The notes beneath the pieces were generated by a model. It was not told where the DNA came from. It ran no database searches and worked only from the letters and a program-made list of their open reading frames with translations. 5,897 nt of DNA from Chloroflexota bacterium. GTDB taxonomy: Bacteria; Chloroflexota; Anaerolineae; B4-G1. The stretch is taken from assembly GCA_003648125.1 (NCBI GenBank), contig QMOE01000174.1, positions 1 through 5,897 of the forward strand, in the 5' to 3' direction. Of this stretch, positions 1 to 5,897 are shown piece after piece (position 1 is the stretch's first letter; each line of letters opens with the position of its first letter). The position numbers and the translations under genes were made by a program.

Positions 1-22
1 ACTCAATAGTACCAGCTGCTTA

Positions 23-51
23 TTGTCGAACTCGCTCCATCCCGTTATAAT
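23..51 (+). promoter_or_regulatory. sigma70-type promoter of the caspase-like gene
   Basis: A perfect -10 hexamer TATAAT lies at 46-51. A -35-like TTGTCG (4 of 6 matches to TTGACA) lies at 23-28, with the optimal 17-bp spacer. Transcription would start near position 58, giving a leader of about 33 nt before the ATG at 91. The stretch is more AT-rich than the coding DNA. No operator-like dyad is visible beside it. Assignment rests on consensus match and position only. Confidence 0.7.
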
Positions 52-80
52 GATAGTAACGACACAACCACACCTGGAAT

Positions 81-84
81 GGAG
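81..84 (+). promoter_or_regulatory. ribosome binding site deciding the start at 91
   Basis: GGAG at 81-84 lies 6 nt before the ATG at 91. The alternative in-frame ATG at 79 overlaps this site and has no Shine-Dalgarno sequence at a workable distance of its own. The site therefore favours initiation at 91. Confidence 0.65.
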
Positions 85-90
85 CAAAAG

Positions 91-1359
91 ATGCCCCGCA
101 CAACCCTATCGAAAACCTATCGCCTGATCGCGCTCTTTACCTTGCTGCTAGGAGGAATGGGGAAAATCACCCTGGCCGCAGGGCCAGCCCCCCACACCCC
201 ATCCACCCCGCCTTGCCCTCCTCAACCAGAAACTATCGCCCCGGCGGCCGGAGACATCGCGCGGATGCAAAACCTGCCCCCCCTCAAGGCGGTTCTGATC
301 GTCGGGCCGATTGACGGCGACAACGGCAGTTGGACCAATCAGGAAAAAAACAATATGGAGCTGGCCGCCGCCGAACTGGAAGCCAACGGCGTCACCGTGC
401 ATCGCTTCTACGCGCCGAACAACGACTGGGAACAGATCAAACTGGCCGCCGACGGCGCTCACTTTCTGTTCTATCGGGGGCACGGTGTGTACTGGAGCCC
501 CATGCCCCACCCCACAGTAGGAGGATTTGCTCTGGCAAACCGCTTCGTCTCCTCAGATGATATCCGGCAAGACCTGCACCTGGCGACCAACAGTATCGTC
601 ATGCTGTACGGTTGCTTCACCGCCGGAGGCTCCAGCCTCGACAAAACAGACATCGGTATTGAGGAAGCCAAGCGGCGCGTCGCCCAGTATGCGGATCCAT
701 TCTTCGACGTCGGCGCGGCCGGCTACTATGCAGATTGGTTCGGCAGCGCTTTCCAAATGTTCGTGCGCTACCTGTTCCAGGGCCAAACCCTGGGACAAGC
801 CTACGAATCATACTTTGACTTTAATCCCAACACCGTGTACCGCACCACACATCCGGACCATCCCCAAATGTCAGCCTGGCTGGACAAAGACTATTGGAGC
901 GGCTACTGGCAGTACAACGACGCTTTCGTCGGCCTGCCCAATGAAACACTGCTGAGCCTCTTTGCCGCCTCCACCCTGGGCAATCTACCCGACACGCGAA
1001 CGTTTGTCTACAGTATTCCCGATCAACTGCTGCTCTCCTCTGCCTACGAGATGACGCCGCTGAACACTGGAAACGACGACCCGCTCACCTGGTCGCTCGC
1101 TCAAGCAGGGGAATGGTTCACCGCTACGCCGATGGACGGTGTCACTCCATCATCTTCCTTCTGGATCACACCCTCCGCCTTCAGCACAGATACAGTCGCC
1201 TCCTACACTGGCGCGGTCACAGTGACAGCTCCGCCCGGCACCGATGGCTCCCCCCACCGCATAGACCTGACCCTGCGGGTAGTGAACACCCACTTTTCCT
1301 ATATCTACTTTCCACTGATCGAGAAGGCATCTTATTTCTTGAACACCAGCGGAAAGTAG
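91..1359 (+). CDS. secreted caspase/gingipain-like (clan CD-type) putative cysteine peptidase with BACON-like C-terminal domain
   Basis: Predicted exported protein of 422 residues from the ATG at 91, chosen because GGAG sits 6 nt upstream; an in-frame ATG at 79 would add four residues. Seen: a signal peptide with basic n-region (R3, K8, R11), hydrophobic core LIALFTLLLGG and cleavage near TLAA (28-30), then a Pro-rich linker. The core (about 66-240) opens with strand LKAVLIVGP. It has a hydrophobic strand ending in YRGHG (His131) and a later one, SIVMLYGC (Cys175). A His-Gly and a Cys, each after a hydrophobic strand, form the dyad layout known for clan CD peptidases (caspases, gingipains, CHAT). 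Residues about 304-399 look like a BACON/Ig-like domain (DDPLTWSL, SFWITPSAF, SYTGAVTVTAPPGT). The tail YIYFPLIEK (404-412) resembles a sorting signal but is followed by ten extra residues encoded in the overlap with the convergent subtilase gene. Peptidase activity is inferred; a non-catalytic caspase-fold protein is possible. Substrate unknown. Confidence 0.85.
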   Translation: MPRTTLSKTYRLIALFTLLLGGMGKITLAAGPAPHTPSTPPCPPQPETIAPAAGDIARMQNLPPLKAVLIVGPIDGDNGSWTNQEKNNMELAAAELEANGVTVHRFYAPNNDWEQIKLAADGAHFLFYRGHGVYWSPMPHPTVGGFALANRFVSSDDIRQDLHLATNSIVMLYGCFTAGGSSLDKTDIGIEEAKRRVAQYADPFFDVGAAGYYADWFGSAFQMFVRYLFQGQTLGQAYESYFDFNPNTVYRTTHPDHPQMSAWLDKDYWSGYWQYNDAFVGLPNETLLSLFAASTLGNLPDTRTFVYSIPDQLLLSSAYEMTPLNTGNDDPLTWSLAQAGEWFTATPMDGVTPSSSFWITPSAFSTDTVASYTGAVTVTAPPGTDGSPHRIDLTLRVVNTHFSYIYFPLIEKASYFLNTSGK

Positions 1360-4300
1360 TAACGGAACGGCTCGACGAGCACCCACGCATCCCGTTTCCA
1401 CGCTCCCCCCACCCCATCATCCAGGAAAGCCGTGCTATACAGCGGCGGCTGGATGGGATTGGCGGACAGCGTGAGTTGGTACGTCACGGTCACTCGCGCA
1501 CCGGCGCTCAACGGACCGGCCCAGCGCACCGCCCCGCCCAGCAGTTCCGTCGCGCCTCCACCCTCCCAAACAAGCGATCCAGTAATCAAAGTCGTGCCTT
1601 CCGGCAAAGGATTGGTAGCGATGGCCGCGGAGGCATCCTTGACGCCACTGTTGGCGAGGGCCAGCGTACAGGTGACCACTCGGCCAGGGCGGGTGACGGA
1701 CGGGCTGCACCAGAAAGTCGATGTCGAGAAATCAGGCGCGTCAACTCGAGCCACGGCGGCGCGGTAGAAACGAATCTCCTGGCCTTCCAGGCCCAGGCGA
1801 GCCGGGTTGACGACGAGTGCGCCGTCGGGAATCCCCAGCGTCACAGTGGCCCGGTAGGTAAAGGTAACTGCCCCTCCAGATGCAAGTTCCCCCTCCCAGG
1901 AAACCCGCCGCGTGGGCGCATCGTAGGCGGCGGGGCCGGTCAGACTGCCGGGAACCATAGTCAAGCTCAACGGGAGCGTATTGGAGAGCGAGGCTGTGAC
2001 CGCGTCCGGCCCGTCGTTGCGCAAGACGGCAGTATAGGTCAGTACATCGCCACCTGAGACTGCGCCCCGGCCGGCGGCAAAGGTCGAACTGCCCAGCCAA
2101 CTCAGCCAGCCGACGACGCGTTCCATCACCTCGGCACGGCCCGCCTCCGGCAGCGTCTCGAACGGGAAGGAGAAAAAGGTCGTCTTGTAGCTCCCCTCCT
2201 GCCACGCCAGCGAGATGGGGCGATTTTCCTGGTCGCGGAAGGGAACGGCTCCGCCAGACGCGGGCACGACCGCATCTGACCAATTGGTAAAAGGATAGCT
2301 CAACGGGTAAGGCCCCAACCGCTCGCCGATGGGGTTCTCCGCCTCGCCCGCCGCCAGCGTGGGCGTGACGTCCTCGGTATACGCCGCCACCCCCAGATAA
2401 TTCCGGCTAAAGGGGTCGTCGTGGTGATAGTAGAGGAAATCCTGGGAAGAAAGGAACAGCCTCCCGCCGTCGTCGAGATACGCCGCCAGCGACTCTTCCT
2501 CGGCGGCGGTGAGCGGCGCGTACCAGTCGTAGCCGGTGAACCAGACAAGCGTGGGATAACGCTGCAACACGTCCAGCGGAGGACTGCCCTGCGCCGGATC
2601 GTCGCCGGCCGGCCCGGTGTGCCAGTAATCGTAGGGGAAAGCGTCGTCCGCCAACGCCGCCTCGTACTTTTCCTCCTGCGGATACCAGCGATCATCGTCC
2701 ACCAACAGGATTGGGGCGGGAGCTTTGGTCGTTATGACAGCGGTCGGGGCCAGGGCAGGGGAAATGGAGGATTGAGCGGTGAGCGTGACCACGTCCCGCG
2801 CATCCCATCCGGCAGCAGCGGGAACAGTGACGGTCAAAATGACGGTGGCGGAAGCGCAGGGGGACAGGGAGAGAGATGGCGCGCTGAGTTGAGTCAGCCA
2901 GGAGGCACCGTCGAGCGCGAGGCTGACGTCATCAGTACCGCCCCCTTGCCCCACGTGCCGCACCCGCACGGTGTGGGTGACGATTGAGCCGGGCGACCCA
3001 ATGTGCACCTGCGACGCGGGCCGCAATTCTAGCCCGGCGGCCGGCGGCGGCGCGACCAGCCAATCCAACGCCCGGCCCATCACCTCCCGGCGGGCGACCC
3101 GGTCATTGATGCCCTCGAAACCAAAAGAGAGATAGACAGCCCGATAGTCCAGGCAGACGTCGATCCGCATGCCGCCACAACCGCCTTCGCGGTAGGTCAG
3201 CAGCGAGGCGGCGGCATCGGGATCGTCTACGCCGATCTCGTCGGGAAAGCCCTGATTATCGGCCCCGCCGTCGCCGGTGATAGTGATGGTCAATCCGGCA
3301 AAGATGTCGCCCTCCAAACCATCCAATACCCGCGACGGCGCGTTATCACTCCCGTAACGGGCCTTGAGATATTCTTGATAGTAGGCAGACCAATAAAGCC
3401 CCGACCCGCCGCCGTCCAAGAATCCCACGTCCTGCCCACTCAACAGCAAACGTCCGCCAGTCGAGAGATAGGTGGTGATGGCGTGCTGCGCGCCGATGTA
3501 ACCGGGGGCGTCATCCGGCGCGCTCCAGACCACGAGGTCGTAAGGGGTCAGATCGGCAGCGATTGGCACGTCATCTGGCAAATGCTTGATGGCTCGCTCG
3601 TCGTAGGTATACGCCAGGTCGTCCAGCGCCTGACGAAAGTAACCGATCTGACTGCCATAGTACCAGGGGCCGCTATCCACCAACAGGATGGAGGGAGCCG
3701 GGGGCAGAGCCAGATCGGCGACGGTCGCCTGCCCCTCGGTGATAGATACGGTGGCGGTCACGACACGATAGCCCAGGTGACTGGCGCGGACGGTGTAGAT
3801 GCCAGCGGGAAGGGCAAAGGCATAACTGCTGGCCGTGTCCGCCAGAGGAGTATCCAGCACGGCAACGTCAGCGACGAGCGGCAGGCCAGTGGAATCATCG
3901 CTGATCTGGCCGCGCAAGGTGCCGGTGGGCAACTCGGTCAGGAAAAAGTTCTCGATAGTAGTCGCGCCGGTCGTCACTGTGACCCCATAGATGGTGGCGG
4001 GAGCGTAGCCAAAGGCGGAGGCGGTCACGTCATAGACGGTGGGAGCCAAAGCAAGCAGATAGCTCCCGTCGGCGGCGGTCGTGGATGTTCCACCGCTTCC
4101 ACCTCCGTGCGGCGCGGCGGCAACCGTCGCCCCGGCGACCGCTGCCCCATCCCCAACCCGCGTCACCGCGCCCGTGACAAAGCCAGATTGTTCCAACGCG
4201 ACGACGGCGGCAAAAGCATCCACCCGCCCCCAGCCGGTGTCGTTATTAGGGATTGGATCGCCCAGGGGGACAACGGTGCTGGTGATGAGAAAGGCCGTCC

Positions 4301-5705
4301 GGGTGACGCTCAAGGTGTGACTGACCGAGCGCAGCAGGACGGCGATTCCGGCGACGTGCGGGGCGGCCATCGAGGTGCCGTTCATCAAGCCATAAGCGCC
4401 CCCCGGCAGGCAGGAGTACACGTTGACGCCCGGCGCGGCCACGTGAGGGCGTATCTCCCCCCAGGGAGAAGGGCCACGGCTGGAGAAACTGGCTACCTCG
4501 TCGTCAGAGTCGGTCGCACCGACGGCGAACGCCTCCGGCAGAGAGGCCGGCGAACTGACCGTGCCCCCGCCAGGCCCCTCGTTCCCATTGGCAAAAGTGG
4601 CAAAAATACCGGCGGCCCGTAGAGCCTGCAAGTCGGGCTGGAAAGTGGTCAGGTAACCATTATCGTTGCCCCACGAGTTATTGACCACATCGGGCGCTTG
4701 AGCCGAGTCGCCGCCAGGGGCCAGCAGCCACTGGAAACCAGCGTGAATCCAGGAATCATAGCCGTATCCCTGGCTGTTGAGAACTTTGACGCCGATCCAG
4801 CGCGCGCCCGGCGCCACGCCGATGCCCTCCTGTCCCACGATGGTGCCCATCGTATGGCTGCCGTGACCGTGACCATCCACCGGATAGAGTGCGCCGTCGG
4901 GGGTGGCGTCGTGCCAGCTGTAGGTATGATTGGCCGGGCCGTGGGGATTGTAACCCCGGTAGCTCGTTTTCAGAGCCGGATGAAACCAATCCACACCGGT
5001 ATCCATTCCGGCCACGACCGCCCCTGTGCCGGAGATATTGAGCGAGGCCCAGACCTCGTCGGCGCGGATGCGCGTGATGCCCCATTCGGTGGAGGTTGGA
5101 GATTGAACGCTTGTCCTGAGCACGGTCGAAGGATTGGATATTGGAGTTTCGGCAGTGATCCACTGGCGATAGTGGTCGAGGCGGACGGCGGCGATTTCGG
5201 GCCGGTCGGCCAGGGCAAAGATGGTATCACGGTCAGCGTCGACGGCGACGCTGTTGACGATCCAGAAAGAGATGTAAGATTTGACCCTGCCGGCCGCCTG
5301 CGCCCCGTCGAGATAGGGCCGCAGCAAAAATTGGGAGTTGGTCGCGGTGGATTGTAACGCCGAGACGATGCGGGAGCGAGTCTCGGTCGCGCTCGAATCC
5401 CCACCGACCGCCGCCTGGAGATCAGCCTGCTCGCGCAGTTGCAGGATGACGCGGAAGGAATCGTCGGCATCGGCCTGCAGCAAGGCCCGCAACAGTTCCG
5501 GCTCGATAGGCGCACCTTCCCCCGCGATCTTGCCATCAGATTCAGGGGAGGATAGCTGCCAGGGCGGCGACAACGCCATCTCCTCCCCTGCGCCCGGCCG
5601 GTCAAGGGGCTGAGGGGGAGCAGGCGCAGCAGCGCCCACACCCGTCAACAGGAGAAAAGAAAGCACTAGTGCTGCAATGCGGTAAGACGTGTTCATTTTC
5701 GCCAT
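1332..5705 (-). CDS. secreted multidomain subtilisin-family serine protease (peptidase S8, bacillopeptidase F-like) with FPLV tail
   Basis: Extracellular serine endopeptidase of 1457 residues from the ATG at 5705, chosen because AAAGGA lies 4 nt upstream; a TTG at 5708 is only 2 nt from that site, and the ATG at 5696 is 13 nt away. Seen in order: signal peptide (1 to about 27, core IAALVLSFLLLTGV); propeptide of inhibitor I9-like character (about 66-184); S8 domain (about 207-503) with Asp235 in GMDTGV, His281 in HGSHTMG, oxyanion Asn375 in NGNEG and Ser445 in NGTSMAAPHVAG, so the catalytic set is complete; two carboxypeptidase-regulatory-like beta domains (509-591, 594-667); GATase-like Rossmann domain 1 (from 671, ILLVDSG...LLLSGQD); Ig-like domain (about 892-994); GATase-like domain 2 (from 997, ILLVDDD...LFLSSQD); two DUF11-like domains (about 1215-1289, 1336-1415); C-terminal YYFPLVFKK. 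Cys pairs at 843/851 and 1333/1346 could form disulfides. The S8 part most resembles bacillopeptidase F-type enzymes. The large C-terminal half probably serves binding or surface attachment (inference). The propeptide linker carries a dispersed DNA repeat. It converges on the caspase-like gene. Confidence 0.93.
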   Translation of the reverse strand: MAKMNTSYRIAALVLSFLLLTGVGAAAPAPPQPLDRPGAGEEMALSPPWQLSSPESDGKIAGEGAPIEPELLRALLQADADDSFRVILQLREQADLQAAVGGDSSATETRSRIVSALQSTATNSQFLLRPYLDGAQAAGRVKSYISFWIVNSVAVDADRDTIFALADRPEIAAVRLDHYRQWITAETPISNPSTVLRTSVQSPTSTEWGITRIRADEVWASLNISGTGAVVAGMDTGVDWFHPALKTSYRGYNPHGPANHTYSWHDATPDGALYPVDGHGHGSHTMGTIVGQEGIGVAPGARWIGVKVLNSQGYGYDSWIHAGFQWLLAPGGDSAQAPDVVNNSWGNDNGYLTTFQPDLQALRAAGIFATFANGNEGPGGGTVSSPASLPEAFAVGATDSDDEVASFSSRGPSPWGEIRPHVAAPGVNVYSCLPGGAYGLMNGTSMAAPHVAGIAVLLRSVSHTLSVTRTAFLITSTVVPLGDPIPNNDTGWGRVDAFAAVVALEQSGFVTGAVTRVGDGAAVAGATVAAAPHGGGSGGTSTTAADGSYLLALAPTVYDVTASAFGYAPATIYGVTVTTGATTIENFFLTELPTGTLRGQISDDSTGLPLVADVAVLDTPLADTASSYAFALPAGIYTVRASHLGYRVVTATVSITEGQATVADLALPPAPSILLVDSGPWYYGSQIGYFRQALDDLAYTYDERAIKHLPDDVPIAADLTPYDLVVWSAPDDAPGYIGAQHAITTYLSTGGRLLLSGQDVGFLDGGGSGLYWSAYYQEYLKARYGSDNAPSRVLDGLEGDIFAGLTITITGDGGADNQGFPDEIGVDDPDAAASLLTYREGGCGGMRIDVCLDYRAVYLSFGFEGINDRVARREVMGRALDWLVAPPPAAGLELRPASQVHIGSPGSIVTHTVRVRHVGQGGGTDDVSLALDGASWLTQLSAPSLSLSPCASATVILTVTVPAAAGWDARDVVTLTAQSSISPALAPTAVITTKAPAPILLVDDDRWYPQEEKYEAALADDAFPYDYWHTGPAGDDPAQGSPPLDVLQRYPTLVWFTGYDWYAPLTAAEEESLAAYLDDGGRLFLSSQDFLYYHHDDPFSRNYLGVAAYTEDVTPTLAAGEAENPIGERLGPYPLSYPFTNWSDAVVPASGGAVPFRDQENRPISLAWQEGSYKTTFFSFPFETLPEAGRAEVMERVVGWLSWLGSSTFAAGRGAVSGGDVLTYTAVLRNDGPDAVTASLSNTLPLSLTMVPGSLTGPAAYDAPTRRVSWEGELASGGAVTFTYRATVTLGIPDGALVVNPARLGLEGQEIRFYRAAVARVDAPDFSTSTFWCSPSVTRPGRVVTCTLALANSGVKDASAAIATNPLPEGTTLITGSLVWEGGGATELLGGAVRWAGPLSAGARVTVTYQLTLSANPIQPPLYSTAFLDDGVGGAWKRDAWVLVEPFRYYFPLVFKK
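5091..5145. repeat. dispersed repeat element embedded in frame in the subtilase gene
   Basis: The core at 5111-5133 starts TTGTCCTGAGC and ends GTCGAAGGA. This is a form of a short repeat that I recognise as common between genes in Chloroflexota and other bacterial genomes; its other frames read SFDRAQDK and PCSGQAF, familiar hypothetical-protein strings. It is flanked by degenerate heptamer-like runs (GGTTGGAGATTGAA on the left, GGATTGGATATTGGA on the right). In the subtilase frame it reads NPSTVLRTS, within residues 187-205, between propeptide and catalytic domain. The reading frame stays open across it. Recognition is from memory of the motif; no genome-wide copy count was possible. Confidence 0.65.
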
Positions 5706-5709
5706 CAAT

Positions 5710-5715
5710 TCCTTT
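5710..5715 (-). promoter_or_regulatory. ribosome binding site of the subtilase gene
   Basis: On the minus strand AAAGGA lies 4 nt before the ATG at 5705-5703. The adjacent in-frame TTG at 5708 is too close to this site and the ATG at 5696 too far, so it supports the start at 5705. Confidence 0.6.
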
Positions 5716-5739
5716 CGATTCGCTCACAGGTCTATACCA

Positions 5740-5768
5740 AAGATACACCAAGCAGTTCGCCTTATCAA
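5740..5768 (-). promoter_or_regulatory. putative sigma70-type promoter of the subtilase gene
   Basis: On the minus strand a -35-like TTGATA (5768-5763; 5 of 6 to consensus) and a -10-like TATCTT (5745-5740; 4 of 6) are separated by exactly 17 bp. Transcription would begin near 5733, leaving a leader of about 28 nt. An alternative -10, TATAGA preceded by TGG (extended -10 form), lies at 5735-5730 but lacks a well-spaced -35. Consensus-based call only. Confidence 0.45.
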
Positions 5769-5810
5769 TAGCGATTGGTATCTTTTCAATATTCCGGGGC
5801 GTTTGCGCGC

Positions 5811-5866
5811 TGTAGCCGCGATTGGAAATCGCGCTGACTGTAGGGCAGGTTTCCAAACCTGCCTTT
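5811..5866. repeat. two tandem GTAG-headed hairpins (REP-like)
   Basis: Unit 1: TGTAG at 5811-5815, then a perfect hairpin with arms CGCGATT (5817-5823) and AATCGCG (5827-5833), loop GGA. Unit 2: TGTAG at 5839-5843, then a perfect hairpin with arms GGCAGGTTT (5844-5852) and AAACCTGCC (5855-5863), only CC between them. The units repeat at 28 bp. Their centres share TTGGAAA in opposite orientations. A GTAG tetranucleotide at the hairpin foot is the known signature of REP elements mobilised by REP-associated tyrosine transposases (RAYT); membership here is inferred. The elements lie upstream of the subtilase promoter. Unit 2 is followed by TTTCTGTT on the plus strand, so a weak terminator role for a gene outside the window cannot be excluded. 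Confidence 0.7.
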
Positions 5867-5897
5867 CTGTTCAGAGGCAGCAATTCCCGTTATGAGG

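Noticed and set aside
79..90. Four-residue longer start of the caspase-like protein at the ATG at 79
   Set aside because: That ATG overlaps the GGAG that serves the ATG at 91 and has no Shine-Dalgarno site of its own. It remains possible but is less likely.
1370..1380. Palindrome GCTCGACGAGC next to the convergent gene ends as a terminator
   Set aside because: The stem is 5 bp with a one-base loop, there is no T tract, and it lies inside the subtilase coding sequence.
1113..2057. A 314-codon plus-strand open frame spanning the end of the caspase-like gene and the subtilase 3' end
   Set aside because: It overlaps both real genes in another frame, its product is Arg-rich and of low order, and I see no promoter or fitting domain.
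3375..4622. A 415-codon open frame on the plus strand opposite the subtilase
   Set aside because: It lies fully antisense to the S8 and regulatory-like domains, whose motifs are unmistakable. Its product is Gly/Arg/Gln-rich with no recognisable motif, as expected for an antisense frame in GC-rich DNA.
4698..5357. A 219-codon plus-strand open frame opposite the subtilase catalytic domain
   Set aside because: It is antisense to the Asp/His region of the S8 domain and partly made of the dispersed repeat; no family recognised.
5811..5866. The two hairpins as a CRISPR array
   Set aside because: There are only two units, their stems differ in sequence, and there is no spacer of CRISPR length between identical repeats.
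5861..5878. A third hairpin formed by GCCT and AGGC with an inner CTG/CAG
   Set aside because: It needs a bulge, competes with the right arm of the second perfect hairpin and has no GTAG at its foot.
5602..5883. A 93-codon minus-strand open frame across the subtilase leader and the hairpins
   Set aside because: Part of it translates the hairpin repeat (KAGLETCPT), and it runs out of frame into the subtilase signal peptide. It is a repeat-derived spurious frame.

Overview
The window is GC-rich bacterial DNA. It carries two large genes for secreted proteins that converge and overlap at their 3' ends. Both proteins start with a signal peptide and both carry an aromatic-F-P-L-(V/I) stretch at or near the C-terminus (YFPLVFKK and YIYFPLIEK). 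From memory, such Y-(L/F)-P-L-(V/I) tails on long exported proteins are typical of Chloroflexota (Anaerolineae, Caldilineae, Roseiflexus-like lineages). The repeats fit too: a TTGTCCTGAGC...GTCGAAGGA element and GTAG-headed hairpins of the GGCAGGTTT/AAACCTGCC type. The phylum is an inference; no rRNA or housekeeping marker is present.

Layout. Positions 1-90 hold a near-consensus sigma70-type promoter and a GGAG ribosome binding site. Positions 91-1359 (+) encode a secreted protein with a caspase/gingipain-like His-Cys core and an Ig-like (BACON-like) C-terminal domain. Positions 1332-5705 (-) encode a secreted subtilisin-family protease of about 1457 residues. Its order is propeptide, S8 catalytic domain with an intact Asp/His/Asn/Ser set, two carboxypeptidase-regulatory-like domains, two copies of a GATase-like Rossmann domain separated by an Ig-like domain, two DUF11-like domains and the FPLV tail. 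Positions 5706-5897 hold the promoter and ribosome binding site of the protease gene, then two tandem GTAG-headed hairpins. No gene-free stretch exceeds 300 bases.

How the parts relate. The genes face each other, so they are not an operon. The 28-bp overlap leaves no room for an intergenic terminator. Two predicted exported hydrolases of unrelated clans (CD-like and SB) with similar C-terminal tails suggest a common export or surface-anchoring route, possibly for extracellular protein degradation; a functional link is not shown by the sequence.

Most notable are a dispersed repeat embedded in frame at the propeptide/catalytic junction of the subtilase, a likely read-through extension of the caspase-like protein into the antisense of its neighbour's tail, the shared tail, the duplicated GATase-like domains with Ser where Cys is expected, and the REP-like hairpins. 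I see no clear evidence of a wholly new multi-gene system; the novelty is mainly in domain architecture and repeat biology.
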